IMG/VR virus record: IMGVR_UViG_3300013101_000070 | Coordinates: 1 to 26,638 of that record | From: a virus | Strand: one strand, 5' to 3' | DNA: 26,638 bases | Part shown: in pieces, positions 14,232 through 22,251 of the stretch | Layout of the letters: the number at the start of each line of letters is the position of its first letter | Position numbering within the stretch: the first letter of the stretch is position 1 | The notes under the pieces: model-generated | What the model saw: only the letters and a program-made list of their open reading frames with translations | Told to the model about the DNA's origin: nothing | The model's database searches: none | Position numbers and translations under genes: made by a program

Positions 14232-14560
14232 TATTCTTTGTCCGAAATTATTACATAATTCAATACTGTCATGCCGTAGCAATTGTCTTGCAAATATCGA
14301 ATTTCAAGGTTTGTAATGCCAGCATCTGCCAGCACTTCATTGTTATTGCGATTATCACAGATAACGTTGTATTGTGATATTTTTCCTTCTTCTGCAAGCT
14401 CTTCAAAAAATTCATCAATAACTTCAAGGATAGCATCACGATGGACATCGTGTGCATATAGTATTGAAAATTCATCAATTATTTCGTTGATGAATTCCGT
14501 TACCGTTTTATGAAGGAATTTTGAGGCTATACCTTTTGATTTTAATGTGAATGAATTCAT
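14231..14560 (-). CDS. Small phage protein with a tail-sheath-C-terminus-like pattern
   Basis: The product is 109 aa. The second half reads ISQYNVICDNRNNNEVL ... LEIRYLQDNCYGMTVLNYVI, which resembles the C-terminal domain of contractile tail sheath proteins as I know it (V.CDETNNTPEVID...V.I.I.PA.....I.LNFV). It is much shorter than a sheath protein (over 350 aa) and lies among nucleotide-metabolism genes, so it is not a sheath itself. The first half is helical (EFINEIIDEF ... VIDEFFEELAEEG). It starts one base after thyA ends. Function unknown. Confidence 0.7.
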   Translation of the reverse strand: MNSFTLKSKGIASKFLHKTVTEFINEIIDEFSILYAHDVHRDAILEVIDEFFEELAEEGKISQYNVICDNRNNNEVLADAGITNLEIRYLQDNCYGMTVLNYVIISDKE

Positions 14561-14561
14561 T

Positions 14562-15536
14562 TTACACCGCCACTGGCATTTTTATTATGGGATGATAATC
14601 ATACCCTTCTATGACAAAGTCTTCGTAGGTAAAATCATCAATGCTTTCTATGTCCCGTTCCAGCTTTAATGTTGGTGATGGGAAATAGGTTCGTTTAATC
14701 TGTTCGTTTAATTGTTCTATATGGTTACTGTATATGTGAACGTCACCACCAGTCCATACAAATTCTGTTGCGACATGGTTTGTCACTTTAGCAATCATGT
14801 GTGTAAGGATACTATATTGTACGATATTGAATGGGACGCCTAAGCCTACGTCACAAGAACGCTGATAAAGATGACAACGCAGTTGTCTGCGTGGAACATC
14901 ATGTCTGTCGTACCTTTCGTGTTTGCCTTCGTCCGTCATTGGACAATCATATTGCTGTGGTTTTTTGGAAGCAACCAACCATTCTTCGCGCTGTTCTAAT
15001 GAAAGTTCCGCTGACCAGAACTGGAACATGGCGTGACATGGTGGCAAAGCCATAAGTTCAATTTCGCCAACGTTCCAAGCATTAACGATAATACGTCTGT
15101 CATCGGGATTATTTGTTAACTGGTCAATGACACGTGCAATTTGGTCAACGCCTTTTATATCATCATATAGTGGTGCCCCTGTTGCTGTAGGTAGCTTATT
15201 GTGACCACCCCAATCGCGCCATTGCTTACCATAGACGGGTCCAAGGTTACCGTTTTCGTCCGCCCACTCATCCCAAATTTTTACACCGTTATCGTTAAGA
15301 AATTTGGTGTTTGTGTCGCCACGCAAGTACCACAGTATTTCATAAATGATACTTCTGGTATGCATTTTCTTGGTTGTTAATAATGGTATACTATCGTCCG
15401 ATAAGTCGAAGCGCATTTGTTGGAACGGTAAACTAATGGTTCCCGTACCCGTGCGGTCGGTTTTCTTAATACCATTTTCTAAAATGTTTTTTACTAAGGC
15501 GATGTATTCGCTATCGTGAGTCTTCAGTGTCGTCAT
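14562..15536 (-). CDS. thyA: Thymidylate synthase (ThyA type) with an insertion
   Basis: The product is 324 aa from the ATG at 15536 (MTTLKTHDSEY); a start 19 codons earlier lies in the previous gene. It converts dUMP to dTMP with methylene-tetrahydrofolate. Visible motifs are DRTGTGT (27-33), WDEWAD and LGPVYGKQWRDW (98-109), the catalytic LPPCHAMFQFW (C167), QLRCHLYQRSCDVGLGVPFNI (218-238, read in parts) and DVHIYSNHIEQ. Between FQFW and RCHLYQRS there is an extra segment of about 40 residues (175-215) not present in E. coli ThyA (264 aa), which explains the length. The active-site residues are intact. It pairs with DHFR. Confidence 0.96.
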   Translation of the reverse strand: MTTLKTHDSEYIALVKNILENGIKKTDRTGTGTISLPFQQMRFDLSDDSIPLLTTKKMHTRSIIYEILWYLRGDTNTKFLNDNGVKIWDEWADENGNLGPVYGKQWRDWGGHNKLPTATGAPLYDDIKGVDQIARVIDQLTNNPDDRRIIVNAWNVGEIELMALPPCHAMFQFWSAELSLEQREEWLVASKKPQQYDCPMTDEGKHERYDRHDVPRRQLRCHLYQRSCDVGLGVPFNIVQYSILTHMIAKVTNHVATEFVWTGGDVHIYSNHIEQLNEQIKRTYFPSPTLKLERDIESIDDFTYEDFVIEGYDYHPIIKMPVAV

Positions 15537-15804
15537 TGTTGGCTTCTTTGTTATGATTATTTTTAAGTACCGCTGCGAATTCTTCACGTTCAATTTTATC
15601 TATAAGAGCGCGGATAACCATTTCATTTATAACAGCTTTCGACAATGCAGTAGTAGTATCGGCACCATCGTTGATGTAATCATGAAACGTTGCTAAGGAT
15701 TCTTCACGTAAGAACTGTTCAACGAACATGCGCATTAACGCATCATAGTTATCGTCAGTTAATTCCACTACAATTTTTTCACTTTCTAATTCATTTTCAT
15801 TCAT
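15511..15804 (-). CDS. Small acidic phage protein of unknown function
   Basis: The product is 97 aa, helical and acidic, with a lysine/asparagine-rich C-terminus (KNNHNKEANNDDTED). No motif is recognised. It overlaps the thyA start by 26 bases and shares one base with the upstream gene's stop, so it is part of the same operon. Confidence 0.65.
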   Translation of the reverse strand: MNENELESEKIVVELTDDNYDALMRMFVEQFLREESLATFHDYINDGADTTTALSKAVINEMVIRALIDKIEREEFAAVLKNNHNKEANNDDTEDSR

Positions 15805-16016
15805 TATTCTATCTCATATAAGTCTGTATGTCGCACCCACTTTTGCCATGCGCCATCTATTTTATTAACGGGAGTTATTTCCACACGTTCGTCAGTCTTA
15901 CCTCTTCGCAACGCTCTTGAAGCTATCCTTCCTGTTTTTCTAACTTCTACATCTTCATGCAAAAATGTCTGTTCCTGCTCCGACGACTCTTCCATATTTG
16001 TTTCCCTGTCTGTCAT
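15804..16016 (-). CDS. Small phage protein of unknown function
   Basis: The product is 70 aa from the ATG at 16016, chosen over an in-frame GTG at 16025 that lies within the thg1-like gene. The start is acidic (EESSEQEQ) and the middle basic (RIASRALRRGKTDERVE); it ends in KWVRHTDLYEIE. No known domain is seen. It follows the Thg1-like gene by two bases. Confidence 0.6.
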   Translation of the reverse strand: MTDRETNMEESSEQEQTFLHEDVEVRKTGRIASRALRRGKTDERVEITPVNKIDGAWQKWVRHTDLYEIE

Positions 16017-16018
16017 AT

Positions 16019-16756
16019 TTACCACTCGTTATCCGCGCGCAGGTGCTGCTCGATATAGTCGCGGTCTTGTGTAAAGATTGGGATTTCATTATCCATCCCA
16101 ACAGCATTAGCACAATACCCACGTTTTTGCCACGTAGGAATATCATTCCAGTTCACGCCGTGCTTACTAAAAAGCATTTCTTGAACTTGGTCAGTATTCT
16201 TGGCTTGTAATTCTTTGTGGGAAAAGTAAAACTGCCCCAACATATTTATGCTATTTCTGGTCGCGTCTTGTTGGCGCCAAACAAAATAGTTCGCTACTTC
16301 GTCTACGGGGAGGTTGTACACGCGCGCGTCAAAGAACGCCCACATATTGTCGGTTACCGTATCGATAATTTGTTGATTAAAGAATGCTGTGCACATGGAT
16401 GCTGAAATGGATACCATCTTTTGAACATTTCCATCAAACCATTGGTCAGTCTTTAACTTACCCCAATCATTTAATAAGATTGAAATTTCGTCAGACTGTG
16501 TGTATGTCAACTTTGCATTTTGAATAGTAGATACTAATTCAAATGCGGTTTTTGACATCGAATCGTGCATACAGTCACTGAACGGGGATGTTCGTTCAAA
16601 GCCGTCGGCGGGGTATTCAATTTTTTGTAACCGTTTGGTCCACGCGTGGAACGCCTTACCATCCAAACGAATGACGACAGGTGTCCTGCGCATGAGTTTG
16701 GTTTTGGTTACACGCTCGTATGCCTTCATACGATTACCAATAGATGTCTTATCCAT
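16019..16756 (-). CDS. tRNA(His) guanylyltransferase-like protein (Thg1/TLP)
   Basis: The product is 245 aa. Thg1-family enzymes add nucleotides in the 3'-to-5' direction: eukaryotic Thg1 adds G-1 to tRNA-His, while bacterial and viral Thg1-like proteins repair truncated tRNA 5' ends. Motifs are RMKAYERV (9-16), VIRLDGKAFHAWT (28-40, metal-binding D32) and YTQSDEISILL (85-95, D89). These are the hallmark residues of the polymerase-like active site. With two tRNAs and a tmRNA in the same window, a 5'-end repair role for phage or host tRNAs is plausible; that link is inference. It overlaps the next gene's start by one base (TAATG). Confidence 0.9.
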   Translation of the reverse strand: MDKTSIGNRMKAYERVTKTKLMRRTPVVIRLDGKAFHAWTKRLQKIEYPADGFERTSPFSDCMHDSMSKTAFELVSTIQNAKLTYTQSDEISILLNDWGKLKTDQWFDGNVQKMVSISASMCTAFFNQQIIDTVTDNMWAFFDARVYNLPVDEVANYFVWRQQDATRNSINMLGQFYFSHKELQAKNTDQVQEMLFSKHGVNWNDIPTWQKRGYCANAVGMDNEIPIFTQDRDYIEQHLRADNEW

Positions 16757-17283
16757 TACTTAGCTAACCCATATTTGTTAAGTTCATTAATTAACCACAC
16801 TTGGAACTTAGTGAAAGTGTAATTTCCCATACCATTATCTGATAGCCACTCGCCATATTGGTCGAAATTTTCGATGTCAACCCGTGCGTGTTTAGGACCG
16901 CGTTCGCGGAAAGCATTGCGCACTTCTGCGGCGGTTTCATAAATTACATCTGGTACAACTATACCGACGCAAGTAAGAGCACCGTCGAGTGCTTCTTCGC
17001 TTTCGTGAAACTTTGCGAATGGGTATGTATTGTCGGTGTCGGATAAACTTTCAAAGATTTCATGTAGCGTTGAGCTATATCCAGCATTCAAACAAATGAC
17101 AGTCTTATGATTTTTTAAGTAGTCGTGTAACTGCCGATATTTGTCAAGGTCATCAGCTTCCCAAGAGTCACTTTCGTTTAGGTACGGAGCATACTTGACA
17201 ACCATTTCGTCGCCGCAATGCTTTGCTTGTATCCCTTGTTGGATACTAGATAGGTACATATTGCCAAAGAAGTAGGCACGCAT
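16756..17283 (-). CDS. Phage protein with faint PTH2-like pattern, unknown function
   Basis: The product is 175 aa. It begins FFGNMYLSSIQQGIQAKHCG, continues with NHKTVICLNAGYSSTLHEI (58-76) and then FHESEEALDGALTCVGIVVP (91-110). The order of a QxGIQxxH helix, a K-rich strand, and a final G-LT-VGIV-P strand recalls the small PTH2 / DUF2000 fold (peptidyl-tRNA hydrolase 2), but the active-site residues cannot be matched with certainty. Its place next to the Thg1-like gene would suit a tRNA-linked job. A consensus sigma70-type promoter lies 29 bases upstream, so it heads the operon running to acb1. Confidence 0.75.
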   Translation of the reverse strand: MRAYFFGNMYLSSIQQGIQAKHCGDEMVVKYAPYLNESDSWEADDLDKYRQLHDYLKNHKTVICLNAGYSSTLHEIFESLSDTDNTYPFAKFHESEEALDGALTCVGIVVPDVIYETAAEVRNAFRERGPKHARVDIENFDQYGEWLSDNGMGNYTFTKFQVWLINELNKYGLAK

Positions 17284-17311
17284 AATTTAATCCTCGTTAT
17301 ATTCAGAGGAT

Positions 17312-17340
17312 ACTATACCTTAATGTGGATGGTTTGTCAA
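17312..17340 (-). promoter_or_regulatory. Sigma70-like promoter of the thg1-thyA-DHFR-acb1 operon
   Basis: The minus strand has -35 TTGACA (17335-17340), a 17-base spacer, and -10 TATAGT (17312-17317), lying 29 bases before the ATG at 17283. It has the same -10 hexamer as the tmRNA and prkA promoters. Confidence 0.82.
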
Positions 17341-17342
17341 GA

Positions 17343-17702
17343 TTATTTTAAGTTTGTTTCAAGGTCATGAACACGTAATTCAAGCCGGGCAATGTCCTTT
17401 TTGATATCGTCTATTTCACCAAACGCGTTGTTTTTATCTTGGTTGTGGCTATCACGAGTCATAAACTTATCGTCCGCTTTTTCTACGAACTTGTCAAAGT
17501 TATTTTCAATTCTAACTATCTTTTCACCATAATTTTTGACGTCATTAGACAACGTAGCAGCTCCCCAAGTTATAGCCACTGTTTGAAAGATAACAACACC
17601 GATTAAAGCGACAGGTATTTTCTTGTCAATACCCCATCTATCCTTATCAGGACTTGACATTGTTTCATCTAATTTATGAAGTTCTTCCATCGTTGGCATC
17701 AT
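17343..17702 (-). CDS. Single-pass membrane protein with C-terminal coiled coil
   Basis: The product is 119 aa. One hydrophobic span at about 30-50 (VALIGVVIFQTVAITWGAAT) follows a short polar N-terminus, and residues 55-119 form a charged helix with heptad spacing (VRIENNF..., IARLELRVHDLETNL). Such N-in, one-span, coiled-coil proteins are common in phages near lysis or membrane genes and are often of unknown role. The start codon overlaps the stop of the 7-TM gene (ATGA), and a GATAAATACTA late-like box lies 29 bases upstream within that gene, so the two are probably co-expressed and may interact. Confidence 0.8.
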   Translation of the reverse strand: MMPTMEELHKLDETMSSPDKDRWGIDKKIPVALIGVVIFQTVAITWGAATLSNDVKNYGEKIVRIENNFDKFVEKADDKFMTRDSHNQDKNNAFGEIDDIKKDIARLELRVHDLETNLK

Positions 17703-18430
17703 TTATTCCCTATAACAGTCTTGCTTTTAGTATTTATCGTTTCGTGTAATTCATAGTCCCTATTATCAAGGGTATTTTTGTATAAAAGGTATATTAATAT
17801 AAAACTATAGTATTCTGATATCTTAAGACCGTGCGCCATAAACGAAGGCACATCTAAGCTGCTAAACGATGTAAATGACATTATGGCATGTACCATGATT
17901 CCCTGTGACATAAACAACCAATAAACATGTGGCGGGAACAATATGTGTGCCTTTTTTCGTAGTATTATAGCTGTTATAAGCCACAATACCAAAAGAACAA
18001 AATCGAATGGGCAATGAATAATCGTCCCAAACAGTGTTATTGAATGCGGTTCCATATGGAAGCTACCAACCCCAAGTATGGATGATGTTGCCATAAACAC
18101 CGAAAATATAAGCGGTGTGGCGAGTATTATTGCTAAATTTTTGAGTTTGCAGCGTATAACGTCGAAGCACAAAAATACCATCAAAAACATCAACACGAGG
18201 GTTATTCTACTTGCACCCCACGACATTAACAGCCAATGCTCTGCAATTCCCGGGTAAAATACCGGAACCAATGCGTGAGTCAAATCCGTCACACCTGCAA
18301 TGGTGGTACCTATCGCCATTAGGGGCGAATAGATGCCAGTTGCATTATAACGTATATTAAGCCAAGCTATAAAGAACAGACACGCCGCAGCGGTCAGCTC
18401 CATATACAAGTGAAGTGAGTTTAAATCCAT
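17699..18430 (-). CDS. Seven-helix membrane protein, MASE3-like sensor domain without effector
   Basis: The product is 243 aa with seven hydrophobic spans (about 7-25, 33-53, 68-92, 97-118, 138-158, 168-188, 203-218). The first half carries the arrangement SLHLYMELTAAACLFFIAW, then GVTDLTHALVP, then HWLLMSWGASRI. This looks like the lH--mE and G--DllHtl--- and W-aaR signatures of MASE3, the membrane sensor found at the N-terminus of bacterial histidine kinases and diguanylate cyclases. No kinase or GGDEF domain follows; the protein ends in a short polar tail. It is coupled to a coiled-coil membrane protein. An exact TATAAATA box lies upstream. MASE3 assignment is by eye only. Confidence 0.8.
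   Translation of the reverse strand: MDLNSLHLYMELTAAACLFFIAWLNIRYNATGIYSPLMAIGTTIAGVTDLTHALVPVFYPGIAEHWLLMSWGASRITLVLMFLMVFLCFDVIRCKLKNLAIILATPLIFSVFMATSSILGVGSFHMEPHSITLFGTIIHCPFDFVLLVLWLITAIILRKKAHILFPPHVYWLFMSQGIMVHAIMSFTSFSSLDVPSFMAHGLKISEYYSFILIYLLYKNTLDNRDYELHETINTKSKTVIGNK
17731..17738 (-). promoter_or_regulatory. Late-promoter-like box inside the 7-TM gene
   Basis: The minus strand reads GATAAATA followed by CTA, the same 11-base string as the box at 4760. It could drive the 17343-17702 gene separately. Confidence 0.45.
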
Positions 18431-18468
18431 TTTTCATATAACCTATTGATATATCATGTAAACACATA

Positions 18469-18476
18469 TATTTATA
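18469..18476 (-). promoter_or_regulatory. T4-like late promoter of the 7-TM gene
   Basis: An exact TATAAATA on the minus strand, 39 bases before the ATG at 18430, in the only gap between phoH and this gene. Confidence 0.6.
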
Positions 18477-18491
18477 GATTATATGGAATTT

Positions 18492-19256
18492 TTAAGACTT
18501 TCGGGTATCTTCCGTGGCGATTATCCAATCTCTGACAAAGTCGCTTCGCACAATATCATTTTTGTTGAATTGTACACAGGCAAAGTCGTTCATGCTATGA
18601 AACACATTTAATGCATCTATCATTCCAGATACACCATTTTTCTTACCATCTAAGTCTGTTTGTAAAATATCACCCGTGAATATAATTCTTGAGTTTTTAC
18701 CTACTCTAGTCATGATAGAATTAATTTCATGGAATGTCATATTTTCACCTTCATCGACAATGATAATAGCATTATCCCATGTCAAACCACGAATGAATGA
18801 TGTAACCATAAATTCAATGAGGTGTGCTTCTTTCATATCTCGATAAGATGAATGCTTGCCGACTAAGTCACAAAGTATGTCCTGATAAGGAATTTCATAC
18901 TGTGCAATTTTTTCATCTAAAGTGCCCGGTAAGAATCCTACTTCGCGCGTGGTGACTGCGGAACGTACAATGATAATCTTATTTTGGTTTTTTTGTAGTA
19001 CTTCGTTTAGTGCGAGATACAGCGCAAGAAAAGTTTTGCCAGTTCCTGCGGAGCCGTGTAGGCAGATGTGTTCTTCGTTGAACCAACTATGGAAGACATC
19101 TTCCTGTGCTGGCGTTAGTGGTCGTATTGCTTTTATATCGTGTGTTGTCCAGTGTTTGATTTTCCTTCCTTCCTCCATGGCTTTACCGTTCTGGAATAAT
19201 GCTATGTTAGCATTTGTTAGTTCTTGCCGTTTGTTACTTTGGCGTTTCCTTGACAT
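18492..19256 (-). CDS. phoH: PhoH-like ATPase
   Basis: The product is 254 aa from the ATG at 19256, chosen because GGAGG lies close upstream; an ATG ten codons earlier has no ribosome site. PhoH-family P-loop ATPases are induced by phosphate starvation in bacteria and are frequent in marine phages, where their role (perhaps RNA-related) is unsettled. The Walker A is GSAGTGKT (68-75), the Walker B is AIIIVDEGEN, and the family-typical VRSAVTTREVGFLPGTLDEK and RIIFTGDILQTDL segments are present. It has its own late-like promoter TATAAATA and is preceded by a strong terminator, so it is read alone or as the head of the next unit. Confidence 0.95.
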   Translation of the reverse strand: MSRKRQSNKRQELTNANIALFQNGKAMEEGRKIKHWTTHDIKAIRPLTPAQEDVFHSWFNEEHICLHGSAGTGKTFLALYLALNEVLQKNQNKIIIVRSAVTTREVGFLPGTLDEKIAQYEIPYQDILCDLVGKHSSYRDMKEAHLIEFMVTSFIRGLTWDNAIIIVDEGENMTFHEINSIMTRVGKNSRIIFTGDILQTDLDGKKNGVSGMIDALNVFHSMNDFACVQFNKNDIVRSDFVRDWIIATEDTRKS

Positions 19257-19289
19257 ATATGTCCTCCAAATAGGTGCAAATAACAATTG

Positions 19290-19297
19290 TATTTATA
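19290..19297 (-). promoter_or_regulatory. T4-like late promoter of phoH
   Basis: An exact TATAAATA on the minus strand, 34 bases upstream of the chosen phoH start and directly after the terminator of the spoVR unit. Confidence 0.65.
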
Positions 19298-19316
19298 CAA
19301 TTTATAACCTTAAACG

Positions 19317-19341
19317 AAAAAGGGACGCCGAAGCGCCCCTT
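19317..19341 (-). terminator. Rho-independent terminator after the prkA-yeaH-spoVR operon
   Basis: The minus strand has AAGGGGCGC, a TTCG loop, GCGTCCCTT, and then a T-run. The nine-pair stem with a very stable tetraloop lies about 25 bases after the spoVR stop. Confidence 0.92.
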
Positions 19342-19364
19342 AATGGGATTTCTGAATGAAAATA

Positions 19365-20900
19365 TTAATTATCTTCTAAAAATATATCCAATGCTGTATC
19401 TTGGTCATAGTTTTGATACCCCACCCTAATTTCGTCGTTTTCATCAACGGAATCTATCTTAACATCATATCCCCAAAGGAACGAAATGTATCGAAGGGTG
19501 TCAACGGTTGATTCGCGGTCAAGTGGCTTACCATCAACCATATAGTGACGCAGTGTCATACTCCTGTCGCCCCATTTATCTACATCATACACCTGAATGT
19601 CTGGAACTTTATAACCTATATTGTATTGTTTAGCTAAAGCATCCCGAATGTTTTTGTAACCTTTAGTATTATGGATGCCAGTAACTTCCAATTTTGGGTC
19701 GTCTTCATCGTCGCGGACGTTGAACAACTTGAAATCCCTTATAATTTTAGGGGATAAAAATTGCTGTATGAAACTTTCGTCTTTGAAGTTTTCGATTGCC
19801 CACTTTATATTTTTGATGTAATCACCGTTACCAACCCAATCTTGGTTATGGAACCATGCAATATCTTCTTCGGTTGGCTCCATTGAAATTCGTTCGATAT
19901 CCTTATACATCGCCCAACCCAAAGCATATGGATTGATACCACTAAAGTGTGGGTGGTTAAAGTCTGGTTGTTTTACAACCCCCGTATGGGAGTGTAGGAA
20001 TTCCATCATAGCACCATCGGTCATAATACCCTTGTCATACAAGTCATGCATTATTTTATAATGGAAGAATGTTGCACAGCCTTCGTTCATCAACTGCAAC
20101 TGTCTTTGTGGATGGAAGTATTGTGAAATCTTTCGAACGATGCGAATCACTTCACGCTTCCATTCATCAAGACGTGGTGCGTTCTTTTCGATGAAGTACA
20201 AAATATTTTCTTGTGGTTCAGAAGGAAAATGTTCTTCTACGTCTGCAACATCTGTATCACCTTTAGGGATGGTACTCCACAAAACGTTAAGGTTTTGTTG
20301 AACGTATGCATCACGGTCTTTACGATTCTTTTCTTCCGTGGCGGCTGAAATACGCGAAGGTCTACGATACTTATCGACACCATACACTTGCAATGAGTGG
20401 GCAGCATCCAAAACAGCTTCGACTTCATTGACACCATATCTGTCTTCACATTTACGGATGTACTTCTTAGCATATTTAAGATAATCGATAATACCTTCGG
20501 CATCTGTCCATTGCTTAAATAGATAATTGTTCTTAAAGAAAGTATTATGACCAAACGATGCGTGCGCTATTACGAGCGTTTGCATCATCATAGTGTTTTC
20601 TTCCATCAAGTACGCAATACACGGACTGGAATTAATAACGATTTCGTATGCCAATCCCATGCGACCGCGCCTGTAAGCTTCAAGTTCACGAATGAACTGC
20701 TCACCAAATGTCCAGTGGCTATAGAAGATGGGAAGACCAACAGCTGAATAAGCGTCGAGCATTTGCTCGGATGATATGACTTCTAAATGATTAGGATAAA
20801 CATTAAGGTCATACTTTTCCTTCGCAATCGTTTCGATTTCAGCATAAATTTCATTCAACTTATCGAATGTCCATTCTTGTCCTGAATCAACTTTAATCAT
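19365..20900 (-). CDS. spoVR: SpoVR family protein
   Basis: The product is 511 aa, the usual length of SpoVR / E. coli YcgB. SpoVR is needed for spore cortex in Bacillus, and its homologues are co-conserved with PrkA and YeaH in many Gram-negatives; the molecular activity is unclear. Diagnostic text includes EVISSEQMLDAYSAVGLP (40-57), MMMQTLVIAHASFGHNTFFKNN (104-125, read in parts; H113, H118), a HPQRQLQLMNEGCATFFHY segment and NPYALGWAMYKDIER. The protein looks full length and intact. It is the last gene of a three-gene unit, starting on the YeaH stop (TAATG), and ends just before a strong terminator. Confidence 0.95.
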   Translation of the reverse strand: MIKVDSGQEWTFDKLNEIYAEIETIAKEKYDLNVYPNHLEVISSEQMLDAYSAVGLPIFYSHWTFGEQFIRELEAYRRGRMGLAYEIVINSSPCIAYLMEENTMMMQTLVIAHASFGHNTFFKNNYLFKQWTDAEGIIDYLKYAKKYIRKCEDRYGVNEVEAVLDAAHSLQVYGVDKYRRPSRISAATEEKNRKDRDAYVQQNLNVLWSTIPKGDTDVADVEEHFPSEPQENILYFIEKNAPRLDEWKREVIRIVRKISQYFHPQRQLQLMNEGCATFFHYKIMHDLYDKGIMTDGAMMEFLHSHTGVVKQPDFNHPHFSGINPYALGWAMYKDIERISMEPTEEDIAWFHNQDWVGNGDYIKNIKWAIENFKDESFIQQFLSPKIIRDFKLFNVRDDEDDPKLEVTGIHNTKGYKNIRDALAKQYNIGYKVPDIQVYDVDKWGDRSMTLRHYMVDGKPLDRESTVDTLRYISFLWGYDVKIDSVDENDEIRVGYQNYDQDTALDIFLEDN

Positions 20901-22210
20901 TATACTTCTCGTTTTTCAAATAGTTTTCTAAACACAGGGTAGATTTCGGTTACGTCATTAACAATCGACATTTCCATTTTCTTCGAATTAGCTTTTACGC
21001 TTTCGTATGGTCCCCAAAGGTCGCTTTCGCCTGCGGCTCTGCGTTGGTCAACTTCAACATAAGCGAAGTATTGACTTAACGGCAAAATTTTATTCTGCAA
21101 AACTTCAACGGCATTGACATTATCTTCGTACCAGTTATCACCGTCTGAAATTTGGCATCCGAAAATGTTCCAAGATTCAACAGGATATCGGTCTTTAATA
21201 ACTTCATGCATTAATTCTAACGCAGATGAAACAATCGTACCACCTGTTTCTTTGGAATGGAAGAATTCATCTTCGTCAACTTCCTTAGCCTGCATGTGGT
21301 GCCGTATCCAAACAATATCTACACGTTCGTAATTGTAATGCAAGAATAATAACATAAGCATGAAGAAACGTTTTGCCATTTCCTTTTCCCATTCACCCAT
21401 GGAAGCAGATACATCCATAATACCAAACATGACAGCCTGTGTCGTCGGTATAGGGACTTTCTCCCAACGATTGTAACGTAAGTCCATGTCGTCGAGGAAT
21501 GGAATAGCTTTGATTTGACGTTTAACGGTAGCAATTAACTTTTCAAGTTCTGCAATACGCGTGGTGATTTCGGCGTCTTTTTCTTCATCGTATGTTGTTA
21601 CCGAATCTTTTAGTAATTTGAGTTCAGCTTCATACTTCTTCAGCTTTCTCTTCTTCGGTGAGCGCAGACCAATCTTTCTTCCACGCGCCTGACGCATGGA
21701 TTGCTTGATGTTAAGTCTGCTTTGGTTACCGTCTACAGAGAAGCCAGCACGCTGCATTTCCCATTCATCCAACTTAGCGATATTCTTTTTAATCATATCG
21801 GGTAGTTCAAGGTCTTCAAAGAACAAGTCAAGGAATTCTTCTTTGGTTAATGAAAAGGAAAATTCGTCTTCGCCTATTCCATCTTTGGAACCTTTCTTAC
21901 CACCAGTGCCGCCTCCACCTTCTTCTGGTCGTGGTATGCGGTCGCCTTGGTTAAAGTCTTTGTTGCCGGGGCGGACAGTGTCTCTAACACCTCCGTCTTT
22001 GCTGTGTCCAAAGGTAGGTTGATTCAACCCCTTGCCGGGAATTTTAATCTTCTTATCCTTGCTATTAACGATGTCGCCAATCTTACCATCACGGATAACA
22101 TCTTTGACGGCATCGTTAACTTGTTGTTTGACACGTTTTAGAAAGCGCTGTCGATTGGTAGTACTCTTACCTTTCGAGTTTTTACGTCTGTCTATAATAA
22201 TATGTGACAT
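20900..22210 (-). CDS. yeaH: YeaH/YhbH family protein (DUF444, VWA-like)
   Basis: The product is 436 aa, matching E. coli YeaH (427 aa). The N-terminus is basic (RRKNSKGKSTTNRQRFLKR), followed by a glycine-rich, flexible stretch (about 97-113, GGGGTGGKKGSKDG). The C-terminal half is a VWA-type fold with the MIDAS sequence DVSASM (D266, S268, S270) and GGTIVSSALELMHEVI. YeaH acts with the PrkA/YeaG kinase in stress and starvation responses. It lies between prkA and spoVR, with AAGGA eight bases before its ATG. It is complete, with no sign of decay. Confidence 0.95.
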   Translation of the reverse strand: MSHIIIDRRKNSKGKSTTNRQRFLKRVKQQVNDAVKDVIRDGKIGDIVNSKDKKIKIPGKGLNQPTFGHSKDGGVRDTVRPGNKDFNQGDRIPRPEEGGGGTGGKKGSKDGIGEDEFSFSLTKEEFLDLFFEDLELPDMIKKNIAKLDEWEMQRAGFSVDGNQSRLNIKQSMRQARGRKIGLRSPKKRKLKKYEAELKLLKDSVTTYDEEKDAEITTRIAELEKLIATVKRQIKAIPFLDDMDLRYNRWEKVPIPTTQAVMFGIMDVSASMGEWEKEMAKRFFMLMLLFLHYNYERVDIVWIRHHMQAKEVDEDEFFHSKETGGTIVSSALELMHEVIKDRYPVESWNIFGCQISDGDNWYEDNVNAVEVLQNKILPLSQYFAYVEVDQRRAAGESDLWGPYESVKANSKKMEMSIVNDVTEIYPVFRKLFEKREV

Positions 22211-22251
22211 TTTTGTTTCCTTAATAATTAAAGTTAGGGTTAAGCCTGCTC

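Noticed and set aside
20237-20554. Second minus-strand open frame of 105 codons within spoVR
   Set aside because: It overlaps the conserved SpoVR frame out of phase and has no recognisable protein features.
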